Positions 50,812 to 59,543 of a DNA stretch of 64,000 nucleotides are shown here, one piece after another. Positions within the stretch are counted from its first letter, which is position 1. Each line of letters begins with the position of its first letter. A program made the translations under genes and the position numbers. Origin of the DNA: Lachnospiraceae bacterium (GTDB taxonomy: Bacteria > Bacillota > Clostridia > Lachnospirales > Lachnospiraceae); NCBI GenBank assembly GCA_910575555.1, contig CAJTFX010000020.1:1-64000 (forward strand), in the 5' to 3' direction. Under the pieces are notes generated by a model. That model ran no database searches. It worked only from the letters and a program-made list of their open reading frames with translations, and was not told the DNA's origin.

Positions 50812-52524
50812 ATGAGTAATATAAAAAGATTTTTTAAAATGATGATGAAATATAAAAAAGAACATCTTATAGCGATTGTTTTGCTTACAATTAATGGCAT
50901 AACTTATAGTATGGAGCCGTTTTTTACAAAGTCAATTATTGATGTGGTTATACCGCAAAAAAACGTAGTTGAGTTATTAAAATTGACAGGTATTTTTTTG
51001 GCAGTTATAATCATCGAGAAGGTAAGTAAATTATTTTCGGACTATGTTTATTCGGAAATGGGAAAGAGTTTTACATTTCAATTAAAAAGAGATTTAATCA
51101 GCCACTTACAAAAGCAATCAGGAGATTACTATTGCAAGATGAAAGCAGGCGAAATTAATAATATAATTAATAATGATGTTGATGCTTTGGAAGATATGGC
51201 TACAAAAATGTTGTTTACTACAATAAAGGATATTATAACTTCTGCTCCGATTATTGTGTATTTGTTCATTTTAAAAAAAGATTTGTTTTTGGTCTTGCTT
51301 TTGATTTATCCAATTACATATTTTGTACAAAAGAAATTTTCAAAAAAAATAGAATATTATTCGATCCAAGCTAGAATTGTATTGGAAGATTATGTTACCA
51401 TAATAAATGAATTTCTCAAGTCACCTATAAACTATGTGAAGTTGGGAAATAATACATACTTCAAAAATAAGTTTAAAGAATCAGAAGAAAAATATAAAAA
51501 ATATGGAATAAAATCAGACAAAGTGTATTCAGAATACATAACATTATCAACGATGACCAATTATATAGTGTTGTTAGCAATTTTGCTGATTGGGGGATAT
51601 GGTATAATCGAAAATAACATGACAATTGGGATTATGGTAGTCTTTATACAATATTCATCTAAGATGGTTATACCTATATTGGCTATAAGTCAAGCTAATG
51701 TTAGAATTAAGCAGTCAAAAGAATCTGTCGATAGAATTTTTCAGATTCTGGATTCAAGTAGCAATATTAGTGATGAATTAGCGGCTTTGCAGTGCGGCAT
51801 AGATAATGGGGAAATACTTATACAGGGGGTTTCCTTTTCTTACGATACGAGAGAAATATTGCACAATTTGACGATGCTGGCGAAAGCGGGTGAAAAAGTT
51901 GCAATAGTTGGAGAAAGTGGATCAGGAAAGTCAACAATAATCAATTTGCTGTATAGACTTTGGGATTTTAAGGAAGGAAATATTTATATTGATGGGGTAG
52001 AAATTCATAGGTTTAATATAAATTATTTGCGTGAAAGAATAGGTATTGTATCACAGGACATTTTTTTATTTCATGATACTATTTTAAACAATTTGACATT
52101 AGGAAATACTGATATTTCTATGGAACAAGTAATTGAGGTGGCAAAAAAGGTTAATATTTATAATGATATAATAAATTTGGATTTGGGTTTCAATACAGTT
52201 ATTGGCGATAATGGGGTAAAACTATCTGGAGGTCAAAAGCAACGTTTATCAATTGCTAGGACAATATTGAAAAATAATCCTATTATCGTTTTTGATGAGG
52301 CGACATCGGCATTAGATAATCATACAGAGATGGAAATAGAACTTCATTTGCTGGACTATTTTAAAAATAAGACGTTGATTATTATTTCTCATCGCTTGGA
52401 AAGCATTGTAAATGCCAATAGGATTTATGTATTAGAGAATGGAATGATAAAAGAGAGTGGTACATATGATGAACTAATACAAAGTAAAAGCCTGTTTTGT
52501 AGCATTTTCAACCTTCAATTTTAA
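50812..52524 (+). CDS. ABC exporter of the RiPP cluster
   Basis: A 570-residue half-transporter: membrane domain with about six helices (residues 1-310) and ATPase domain with Walker A GESGSGKST, signature LSGGQKQRL, Walker B IIVFDEATSALD and switch His (IISHRLES). There is no N-terminal C39 peptidase, so leader removal must be done by another enzyme, presumably the S8 protein next to it. It probably exports the mature peptide. Confidence 0.87.
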   Translation: MSNIKRFFKMMMKYKKEHLIAIVLLTINGITYSMEPFFTKSIIDVVIPQKNVVELLKLTGIFLAVIIIEKVSKLFSDYVYSEMGKSFTFQLKRDLISHLQKQSGDYYCKMKAGEINNIINNDVDALEDMATKMLFTTIKDIITSAPIIVYLFILKKDLFLVLLLIYPITYFVQKKFSKKIEYYSIQARIVLEDYVTIINEFLKSPINYVKLGNNTYFKNKFKESEEKYKKYGIKSDKVYSEYITLSTMTNYIVLLAILLIGGYGIIENNMTIGIMVVFIQYSSKMVIPILAISQANVRIKQSKESVDRIFQILDSSSNISDELAALQCGIDNGEILIQGVSFSYDTREILHNLTMLAKAGEKVAIVGESGSGKSTIINLLYRLWDFKEGNIYIDGVEIHRFNINYLRERIGIVSQDIFLFHDTILNNLTLGNTDISMEQVIEVAKKVNIYNDIINLDLGFNTVIGDNGVKLSGGQKQRLSIARTILKNNPIIVFDEATSALDNHTEMEIELHLLDYFKNKTLIIISHRLESIVNANRIYVLENGMIKESGTYDELIQSKSLFCSIFNLQF

Positions 52525-52538
52525 TTATTCAGCAATAT

Positions 52539-52594
52539 ATACGAAAGCGACAAGAAGAGCAGCAAAAGCTAATCTGCGCTTTCGTATTTATTTT
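52539..52594 (+). terminator. Terminator of the RiPP operon
   Basis: ATACGAAAGCG pairs with CGCTTTCGTAT, followed by TTATTTT. Confidence 0.8.
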
Positions 52595-52696
52595 GCCTAA
52601 TTGGATTGTTCTTATATGTACATTTGGAAAGGAATAGAATATAATGAGATCATTAAGTTTGGCAGAATGATTTCAGATATGTATTTCATTGTCGTT

Positions 52697-52712
52697 TTGA
52701 CAAAAATTTGAC
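52697..52712 (+). promoter_or_regulatory. Candidate operator of the downstream two-component system
   Basis: TTGAC at 52697 and 52708 start 11 bp apart, one helical turn, as OmpR-type regulators prefer. The same arrangement (GTGAC/TTGAC followed by TTTTCT) lies before the ABC genes at 54621. Confidence 0.5.
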
Positions 52713-52755
52713 TTTTCTATTGTAGAGTTGAATATTGAAGGAGATGATTAATTCT

Positions 52756-53427
52756 ATGAATTATAAATTATTGGTTTTGGATGATGAACCTACCATTTGT
52801 AATCTTATGAAGATACATTTTGAAACAGAAGGATATATAGTATATACGGCAAATGATGCACAAGAAGGAACAAAACTGCTGTCAATCAATCCAGATTTGA
52901 TTTTATTGGATATAAATATGCCTGATACTGATGGAATTGAATTTTGTAAGAAAATGAGACAACATATTGACTGCCCTATTATTTTTTTGACATCAAGAAT
53001 AACTGAACAGGATAAAATCAAGGGATTGCAAGTTGGAGGTGATGATTATATAACTAAACCTTTTAGCATTGCAGAATTAACTGCTCGTGTGGAGGCACAT
53101 TTAAGGCGTGAAAGCAGGAGCCGCCACTGTAGTGTGAAAATATATGGTGAATTAATGATTGAGTATAATGAAAGATGTGTATATTTTAAAGATCAGCTTA
53201 TACCATTTTCAAAAAAGGAATTTGATATTATTGAATTTCTTTCTTTAAATGCAGGACAGGTATTCACTAAAGAAATGTTATATGAACGGCTTTGGGGATT
53301 TGATGCAGATGGTAACAGTGATGTTTTAAAAGAACATATACGCAGGATTCGGACAAAGATAATGAAGGTAACAGATGAAAATTATATTGATACAGTGTGG
53401 GGAGTAGGATACAAATGGATAAAATAA
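52756..53427 (+). CDS. OmpR/PhoB-family response regulator
   Basis: A 223-residue regulator: receiver (LVLDDEPT, acceptor Asp in LILLDINMP, Lys in YITKPF) and winged helix (FSKKEFDIIEFLSLN, LKEHIRRIRTKI). The ATG at 52756 begins MNYKLLVLDDE, the usual distance to the DD pair, although AGGAG is 12 bases away; ATG 52744 is an alternative. The kinase gene overlaps its end. Confidence 0.85.
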   Translation: MNYKLLVLDDEPTICNLMKIHFETEGYIVYTANDAQEGTKLLSINPDLILLDINMPDTDGIEFCKKMRQHIDCPIIFLTSRITEQDKIKGLQVGGDDYITKPFSIAELTARVEAHLRRESRSRHCSVKIYGELMIEYNERCVYFKDQLIPFSKKEFDIIEFLSLNAGQVFTKEMLYERLWGFDADGNSDVLKEHIRRIRTKIMKVTDENYIDTVWGVGYKWIK

Positions 53428-54611
53428 AAGGGTATTTAAGGCATCAGTCAATAAGAAAATCTTTTTTTATCATAGTATCTATTATAGCAATAATTGTTAT
53501 TATGCTATCTGTAGGAACTGTTGGTATCTGCACTAGAATACATGATAATATACTTTTATCAAAAGCGTTTGTAATTAATCCTGTAGAAATAAATCCTAGT
53601 AATGATGGGACATTTAAGGTTAGCGGAAGTATGGTTGAAGAGAATGGATCGGATACATATACTGATAGAGAGATGATGATTTGTCGCATTACAGAAGTTA
53701 TGATTATTATATGCCCGCTGTTGTTTTCATTTTTGGGAATATGGTGTGCGGGAACTATATTTTACCATATTAAATTGAAAAAACCCTTATTGTTATTAAA
53801 TCAGGGGATTTCGCATATTTCATTAAATGATTTGGAGTTCTCTTTTGATTATCAGGAGCCGGATGAATTAGGGTGTTTATGTAGTGCTTTTGAAAAAATG
53901 AGGGAACAATTATTAGAGAATAATGTTCAAATGTGGAATATGATTGAGGAAAGGAGACAGATAAATGCTAGTGTGGCGCATGATTTGCGTACTCCTATTA
54001 CGGTAATTAAAGGGTACAGTGAGTATTTAGAACGTAATCTTGCAAAGGGAGTAATGGCACAAGATAATATATTAGATATAGTGGTATATATGAAACAAGC
54101 TGCAAATAGACTGGAAGATTACGCAAATTCTGTTCATGATGTTCAAATGCTAGAGGATATAAGCTTAGAGTATACAGACATAGAACTGGCTGATTTGTAT
54201 AATGAAATAAAATCCAGTTTAGAGATTATAGAGCAAGAATTAGGTAAACAAATTAAAGTAATTAATAATTTACCAAATACAAGCGTTTATCTTTCCTCAA
54301 CGGCTGTGTTCCGTATTTTGGAAAATATTGTACGAAATGCGTGTCGTTATTGTAAGAATTTGGTTTTAGTAGAAATATCTTTAATTGATCAGGACCTAAT
54401 TATAACTACAACAGATGATGGAAAGGGGTTTACTGAACAGGACTTGAAAAAAGCACTAAATCCATTTTATAAGGATAAAGGGCAAAGAGACCATTATGGA
54501 ATAGGTTTAACTATATGCAAGGTATTATCTCAAAAACATGGGGGAGATATTTTCTTGTCTAATGTACAGGATGGTGGTGCCAAAGTTACTGTAAAAATTA
54601 AAATAAAATAA
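53415..54611 (+). CDS. Sensor histidine kinase
   Basis: A 398-residue kinase with two membrane helices (about 15-40 and 95-120), a short extracellular loop between them, a HAMP-like stretch, phospho-acceptor His in SVAHDLRTPITVI, N box NIVRNACRYC and G box GIGLTICKV. The ATG at 53415 follows GGAGTAGG and overlaps the regulator gene by 13 bases. Its partner transporter follows directly. Confidence 0.85.
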   Translation: MDKIKGYLRHQSIRKSFFIIVSIIAIIVIMLSVGTVGICTRIHDNILLSKAFVINPVEINPSNDGTFKVSGSMVEENGSDTYTDREMMICRITEVMIIICPLLFSFLGIWCAGTIFYHIKLKKPLLLLNQGISHISLNDLEFSFDYQEPDELGCLCSAFEKMREQLLENNVQMWNMIEERRQINASVAHDLRTPITVIKGYSEYLERNLAKGVMAQDNILDIVVYMKQAANRLEDYANSVHDVQMLEDISLEYTDIELADLYNEIKSSLEIIEQELGKQIKVINNLPNTSVYLSSTAVFRILENIVRNACRYCKNLVLVEISLIDQDLIITTTDDGKGFTEQDLKKALNPFYKDKGQRDHYGIGLTICKVLSQKHGGDIFLSNVQDGGAKVTVKIKIK

Positions 54612-54620
54612 TTTATATTT

Positions 54621-54636
54621 GTGACTGAAAATTGAC
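54621..54636 (+). promoter_or_regulatory. Candidate operator of the ABC transporter operon
   Basis: GTGAC at 54621 and TTGAC at 54632 start 11 bp apart and are followed by TTTTCT, as at 52697-52718. Confidence 0.5.
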
Positions 54637-54650
54637 TTTTCTTCTTTATA

Positions 54651-54681
54651 CTCTCCTTAATAAACGAAAGGAGAGTTTTTT
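54651..54681 (+). promoter_or_regulatory. Hairpin hiding the ribosome site of the ABC ATPase gene
   Basis: CTCTCCTT (54651-54658) pairs with AAGGAGAG (54668-54675), which is the ribosome site of the gene at 54682; six T bases follow. It could act as terminator or block translation. Confidence 0.55.
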
Positions 54682-55560
54682 ATGAGCATCAAGATCAATT
54701 CTTTGCAGAAGAGGTATAATTCGCATACTGTTTTAGATGGAATAAATATGACTATTGAAGATGGTATGTTTGGATTATTAGGGCGCAATGGCGCAGGCAA
54801 AACAACACTTATGAGAATTTTGGCTACATTGATAAAGCCCACTAATGGAACTGTTGTATTCAATGGAATATCAGTAGATAACACGAAAGAAATCAGAAAA
54901 ATAATTGGCTATTTGCCACAGGATTTTTCATTCTATCCTGATATGACAGTGTATGAGAGTATGCAGTATGCAGCGGCATTATCCCAAGTTCCGGCTATAA
55001 TGCAAAATAATAAAATTCCTCAACTATTAAAACAGGTAAACTTGTGGGAAGTAAAAAAGAAGAAAGTAGGGATGTTGTCTGGAGGAATGAAGAGAAGACT
55101 TGGAATAGCACAGGCAATGTTACATGATCCCAAAGTATTAATTGTAGATGAACCCACTATTGGACTTGATCCGGAGGAAAGGTTAAGATTTTATAATTTA
55201 TTGGAAGGATATTCTGAAAATAGGATTGTCATACTCTCCACTCATATAGTAGCTGATATTGAAGCTACATGCGAGAGAGTAGGTGTATTAGATTCGGGGA
55301 AATTAGTTTTTGACGGTACAATAAGCCACTTAGCAGAAAATGCGAAAGAAAAGGTGTTTGAATTAACTGTTCTTAAAAATGAGCAGGACATTGTTCAAAA
55401 AAAGTATCATGTTTTGACAAGTCAGTCAAGTCTTGGAAAGATAAAGATGAGAGTATTAAGTGATGATTACCCGATTTTAGGAAATCCGGTTTTATGCAGC
55501 CCGACAGTAGAAGATGGCTATATGCAATTACTTCGCAAATTAGATAGGGAGGAAAAATAA
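54682..55560 (+). CDS. ABC transporter ATPase (ABC-2 type)
   Basis: A 292-residue ATPase: Walker A GRNGAGKTT, signature LSGGMKRRL, Walker B VLIVDEPTIGLDP, switch His in LSTHIVAD. It resembles the interrupted ATPase at 4620 (both have GYLPQ.FS.Y and PEERLRF). It is first in an operon with two permease genes and follows a two-component system that probably controls it. Substrate unknown; resistance to or export of a peptide is likely by context. Confidence 0.85.
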   Translation: MSIKINSLQKRYNSHTVLDGINMTIEDGMFGLLGRNGAGKTTLMRILATLIKPTNGTVVFNGISVDNTKEIRKIIGYLPQDFSFYPDMTVYESMQYAAALSQVPAIMQNNKIPQLLKQVNLWEVKKKKVGMLSGGMKRRLGIAQAMLHDPKVLIVDEPTIGLDPEERLRFYNLLEGYSENRIVILSTHIVADIEATCERVGVLDSGKLVFDGTISHLAENAKEKVFELTVLKNEQDIVQKKYHVLTSQSSLGKIKMRVLSDDYPILGNPVLCSPTVEDGYMQLLRKLDREEK

Positions 55561-56940
55561 ATGAAGCAGTTATTTTTTATTGAATGTAAAAAAGTTTTGA
55601 GAAGTGTGGTTTTTTGGATTTTTGTTTTAATTTTATCTTTTACTTTTTTCATGCATTATGGGAACATAGCCGAAGATGAAATAATACAGACGCATAATCC
55701 GTCATCATTATTCTATTCTGCCCCAAATAATGAATACGCTCCAGAGCAAAGAGACCTGTCTGATGCAAATGAGCAGGAAATGATGATGTTGTCAGCTACT
55801 AAAAAACTACTATTTTGCTACAAAGAAAATTCGTATGAATATTATCCGTTTGGATATGTCAAAGAGAAAGTAATGTCTGATAAGGAGCAGCATATTATAT
55901 TGCAGTATTTGGAAGAGCTTACAGGGCTGGATGAACAAGCAATTAATGGTTCGGGCAGTAGCTTCGCCTCAGAAAACTCAGAGGAAATTGAAATTTCAGG
56001 TGGTGGGGCATTTATTTTGGAACCCGGTAAAGGAAGTACAAATGATGAAGGTCAATTTATTATAGAACCCGAAGATTGGGAATATACAGAGAAATCTACG
56101 ATTACTTCAAATGAGCATATAAATGTCAGTGATGAATTGACTATACAAGTGTCATTTGAACGATTTAAGGAAATAATGGATAGTGTCAATAAAATAATTG
56201 GAAAAAATTCATATTTTAGTTGGACGATGCTTAACCTGTATTATGGTGAAAGCGATATGGGAGATGATCCGATAACATTGACACAGCATAATGAATTTTA
56301 TTATAAAGATAGAATAACAGGGGCGTTTGCTAGATACTACTGTGACAGTATATCATTGGCTCTTTTATGGTTGCCAGCATTTGTTGTGGTTGGAATAATG
56401 CTAAAGGATAAACGCCACAAGATTCAAGAGTTGGCATATACACGCTCTTTATCAAGTCATAAACTGATATTAACCCGATATTTTGCATGTATAGTAATGA
56501 TGATGATTCCTATATTTCTGCTACCATTAAAAAGTTTTTTTGATTTAATACTATATGCAAAGAGTGCGGGAGTTCAAATTGATATGTTAGCGTTTCCGAA
56601 ATATATATTGGGCTGGATTCTGCCGACCATTTTATTTGTGTCGTCACTTGCTTTACTTTTAACAACATTGGTGGAAAACTATACTGCTATTTTGATAGTG
56701 GGAATCATGTGGCTTTTCGGCAGACCATCAGTTGGAAAATTGAATGGTGGAAATTATGAAATATTTGATTTAATCATTCGGCATAATACATTAAAAGGAT
56801 ATGGCAGAATGATGCAAAATATAAATATACTTGTTGCTAACAGGTTATTAATGGTTCTAATTTCTATAATGTTGTTAGGATTGTCGATTTATGTATATCA
56901 AGTAAAACAAAGAGGAGGGTTGAGGTTTGGCGCAAAGTAA
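55561..56940 (+). CDS. ABC transporter membrane protein with a large extracellular loop
   Basis: A 459-residue protein: one N-terminal membrane helix (VFWIFVLILSFTFFMHYG), an acidic extracellular region of about 230 residues, then five or six helices. This is the layout of ABC-2 permeases that carry a loop between the first and second helices. It starts directly after the ATPase stop and overlaps the next permease gene by 14 bases. Confidence 0.7.
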   Translation: MKQLFFIECKKVLRSVVFWIFVLILSFTFFMHYGNIAEDEIIQTHNPSSLFYSAPNNEYAPEQRDLSDANEQEMMMLSATKKLLFCYKENSYEYYPFGYVKEKVMSDKEQHIILQYLEELTGLDEQAINGSGSSFASENSEEIEISGGGAFILEPGKGSTNDEGQFIIEPEDWEYTEKSTITSNEHINVSDELTIQVSFERFKEIMDSVNKIIGKNSYFSWTMLNLYYGESDMGDDPITLTQHNEFYYKDRITGAFARYYCDSISLALLWLPAFVVVGIMLKDKRHKIQELAYTRSLSSHKLILTRYFACIVMMMIPIFLLPLKSFFDLILYAKSAGVQIDMLAFPKYILGWILPTILFVSSLALLLTTLVENYTAILIVGIMWLFGRPSVGKLNGGNYEIFDLIIRHNTLKGYGRMMQNINILVANRLLMVLISIMLLGLSIYVYQVKQRGGLRFGAK

Positions 56941-57541
56941 TTATTATATATTAGCAAAAGAGAACTTTAAAATAGCGGTTAGAAAGACTACCCTTCCGAC
57001 ATTGATAATCCTTGTACTTGTCCCATTTGTTTTTGGAACATCAAATTTAAATAGTATGAAAGCAGCAGAATGTTTGGAAAAAATGGTTGGATTGATTGGC
57101 ATACCAATTTTTGTGCCTATTCTGAAACCAGAACAGGACACTGCTATTCGGGAGGGTATTTTTACAAAAGAATTTCCATATAGAGTAATTGTTGTTTTCA
57201 GGCTTATTATGGCTACGATGCTAACAGTTCTATCAATTTATTTTTTTGAACTTTATATGTTGAATCATGGTTGCATTTTTCCTATATATAAATACTTGTA
57301 TCGGGCAATAATGGTTACGATGCTGTTAGGTGGATGCGGACTTTGTGCTTCTGCGATTACAGGAAGTACATTAGCTGGTTATTTAATATCGTTTGTGTGC
57401 TATTTTGTTTCACAATTGAATATTTTGGGATGGGCAATGAACATTGTTTCAAGTGGAGTTAATGTTTTACACCTCATTATACTATTTGCATTATATTTCA
57501 TAATTGTACTAATAGGTGGAAACTCTTGTAATAGTAATTGA
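56927..57541 (+). CDS. Second ABC transporter membrane protein
   Basis: A 204-residue protein with six hydrophobic segments, starting at a TTG (56927) after GAGGAGGGTTGAGG. It overlaps the preceding gene by 14 bases and is similar in size and position to the permease at 15551. It probably completes the transporter. Confidence 0.65.
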   Translation: MAQSNYYILAKENFKIAVRKTTLPTLIILVLVPFVFGTSNLNSMKAAECLEKMVGLIGIPIFVPILKPEQDTAIREGIFTKEFPYRVIVVFRLIMATMLTVLSIYFFELYMLNHGCIFPIYKYLYRAIMVTMLLGGCGLCASAITGSTLAGYLISFVCYFVSQLNILGWAMNIVSSGVNVLHLIILFALYFIIVLIGGNSCNSN

Positions 57542-57557
57542 ACGTATCTGTAGTGTT

Positions 57558-57600
57558 AAAAACACAGCCTGAAATAATTATTTATTTCAGACTGTGTTTT
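57558..57600. terminator. Bidirectional terminator
   Basis: AAAAACACAG and CTGTGTTTT with inner pairing CTGAAATAA / TTATTTCAG; serves the transporter operon and the convergent XRE gene. Confidence 0.85.
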
Positions 57601-57828
57601 CTACTGTTCAGTAGATGGAACATATTCCAATAGATCAGCAATGGAGCAATTAAGTGTGTGACAAATTCGCACAAGCACTTCTGTATCCAGCCGGGTAATG
57701 GTATTATTGATATATCCATTTAGTTGAGAGCGTTGAATTTCTGCTTTCTGGCAGAATTTGTTTTTACTTAAACCAGACTCTTTGAGTAACTGTCCTAAGT
57801 GAATTTTGATACTTCCGTTTCGGCTCAA
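57601..57828 (-). CDS. Small XRE-family helix-turn-helix regulator
   Basis: AGGGAGG on the minus strand suggests the TTG at 57828 as start, giving 75 residues; a longer frame starts at 57870. The HTH reads HLGQLLKESGLSKNKFCQKAEIQRSQLNGYI, followed by LDTEVLVRICHTLNCSIADLLEY, a pattern typical of small clostridial Cro/C1 proteins. Targets unknown. TGTCGAA (57842-57848) lies just upstream. Confidence 0.75.
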   Translation of the reverse strand: MSRNGSIKIHLGQLLKESGLSKNKFCQKAEIQRSQLNGYINNTITRLDTEVLVRICHTLNCSIADLLEYVPSTEQ

Positions 57829-57841
57829 TTTTGTACCTCCC

Positions 57842-57848
57842 TGTCGAA
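57842..57848. promoter_or_regulatory. Possible Spo0A box beside the XRE gene
   Basis: TGTCGAA on the plus strand, 14 bp upstream of the proposed XRE start. Short match, weak evidence. Confidence 0.25.
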
Positions 57849-57968
57849 TAGTGTCATAATAAGTAGACACAAACTGTTTGACTAATTAAGTATACATTAG
57901 TTAAAATTGACATATCAGTTATAGAAAGTTACGGATAAGAAGTTATACCACAGAAAGGAAGGAGACAA

Positions 57969-58184
57969 ATGAGTAAGAGAGCCGCTAAAGATGTAATTAA
58001 GAAAATTGCTAAAAGAGAAGGAAAAAGTGAACGTGAAATCAGAGAGGAAATGGAGAAAGCTATTATGATTGGTTTCTTAAACATGGGAACAAGACATAAG
58101 TGGGATAGTCTGTTTGGATCAGGGCGGTTGCCAAGCCCAGAGGAATTTATTGCAGTTTTATCAATGGAGGTTGTGAGAAGATAG
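57969..58184 (+). CDS. Small Spo0A-C-terminal-like protein
   Basis: A 71-residue protein (AAKDVIKKIAKREGKSEREIREEMEKAI split at residues about 4-31, then PSPEEFIAVL). Proteins like this are common in Lachnospiraceae and are often named after weak similarity to the Spo0A C-terminal DNA-binding domain; that name is from memory. GAAGGAG precedes the ATG. It is divergent from the XRE gene and may work with it. Confidence 0.6.
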   Translation: MSKRAAKDVIKKIAKREGKSEREIREEMEKAIMIGFLNMGTRHKWDSLFGSGRLPSPEEFIAVLSMEVVRR

Positions 58185-58289
58185 GCAGAGCAATAATGTT
58201 TTGTTTGGATGATTTTATGCTTACATATTCAAACGAAAGGGCTATTTTCTTTAAATATGAATTTTCAAATTTTTCTATTTTGATGCCGT

Positions 58290-58352
58290 TTTCTGCAAAA
58301 ACAGTCCACTTTCTGCAAGGGTAATTGACCTTTAAGCATATTTTGCTATTAT
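58290..58352 (+). promoter_or_regulatory. Predicted LytTR/AgrA-1-controlled promoter (site K)
   Basis: TTTCTGCAA at 58290-58298 and 58310-58318; -35 TTGACC at 58325; -10 TATTAT at 58347-58352, 29 bp after the second box. It lies about 30 kb from agr locus 1 and has the best -35 of the set together with site I. The leader to the gene is about 280 bases and otherwise shows nothing I can name. Confidence 0.78.
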
Positions 58353-58640
58353 AAATATGGGAAAAGAAAAATGGTAAGAATATGTTACTAAGTCCCTTGA
58401 TAAGCATTTAGATACGCAATTAGGTAAAGAATGTATATTTTATAAGGGAGGTGTTTAAAAGTACATAGGTATTTTGGCTTTCATTTGTAATGAATGCTTA
58501 GTGCGTATATGGTAAAATTTTGCGTGTTTTAATGCAAGGGTAAGATAAACCAACCTAAATGAGAAAACTCATACTGCTCGTTGGAAAGTGGAACTCATAA
58601 TTGAGATTATTTAATTTTCTAAAGAAAGGAGATTTACTCT

Positions 58641-59534
58641 ATGAAAAAATTTAAAAGAATTTTAGCAACGATGTTAGCATTGGTATGTGTATTAGCTGTA
58701 TTTCCGACAATGGAAGCGAAAGCAGGAATTGTAACTGTAAATGGTGGCTGCACAACAAGAGCAACGGCATACAATTGGGGAGCGTATAGTACAACAAACT
58801 CCATAACTGTTGTATTGCCGGAGAATGAGGATGATTTTTGGGTAAAGTTCACTTTGCCGAGAGACAAACGGGTTTATGCAAGATGTTCTTATAGCAACGA
58901 AAATGAGGGCATGTTCATTGAAATGAGAAATTCAAGCAATGTGCTTTTGGATGCGAAATATAGCCCTGAAGATGTTTTGGATATGGATACGGTGATTCCT
59001 TTCATGGCTTTGGCTTGTGATAATCTTACGTCTTCAACACAGACCTATTATATTCACGTCAACCGTGGAACCTGCAGCGGAACAATGTATTTTACATTGT
59101 CTATGAATGAGCGGATTAAAACAGGAAGAGGTACATTTACATTTAGCGGTACAGCATCGAATCCCGGAAATAGTTCAATTAGTTTATCCGGTGTGGATTC
59201 TTCTGTTTTATCATTGAATTTAACTAATAATTCTACGATTCCGCCCGGAGCTATTGTTACATCAGTAAGTACATCTGGTACACAGTCACCTAGTCAGGGA
59301 AATGTACACCATATGATTTTGCCTGCTACGGAATCTTCAATATGGTATACTTCTACTTATTCAAGTGCGACAAGTGGAAATTATACTATTAGCAGTACAG
59401 ATAGTTTTGCTGCAAGACAGGTATGGCAGTTTAAGTACAATGCTTTGGCAACTGCAAAGTCCACAATGAAAAGCGTAAAGCTGACTCTTGCATGGGAGTA
59501 TGATATTGCAAATACAGGTTATAAATCATATTAA
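58641..59534 (+). CDS. Secreted PPC-like protein, agr-1 regulon
   Basis: A 297-residue protein with signal peptide (MKKFKRILATMLALVCVLAVF, cleavage after AKA). Residues about 35-155 resemble a PPC-type beta domain (DDFWVKFTLPRDKRVYARC, TQTYYIHVNRG); the rest is a Ser/Thr-rich beta region ending in LTLAWEYDIANTGYKSY. AAAGGAG precedes the ATG. It is followed after 9 bp by the DUF4885-like partner gene. Function unknown. Confidence 0.65.
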   Translation: MKKFKRILATMLALVCVLAVFPTMEAKAGIVTVNGGCTTRATAYNWGAYSTTNSITVVLPENEDDFWVKFTLPRDKRVYARCSYSNENEGMFIEMRNSSNVLLDAKYSPEDVLDMDTVIPFMALACDNLTSSTQTYYIHVNRGTCSGTMYFTLSMNERIKTGRGTFTFSGTASNPGNSSISLSGVDSSVLSLNLTNNSTIPPGAIVTSVSTSGTQSPSQGNVHHMILPATESSIWYTSTYSSATSGNYTISSTDSFAARQVWQFKYNALATAKSTMKSVKLTLAWEYDIANTGYKSY

Positions 59535-59543
59535 GGAGAGAAT

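Noticed and set aside
1899-58352. The repeated TTTCTGCAA boxes as a CRISPR or transposon repeat
   Set aside because: They occur in pairs with fixed promoter spacing, not in arrays with spacers, and no cas genes are present.
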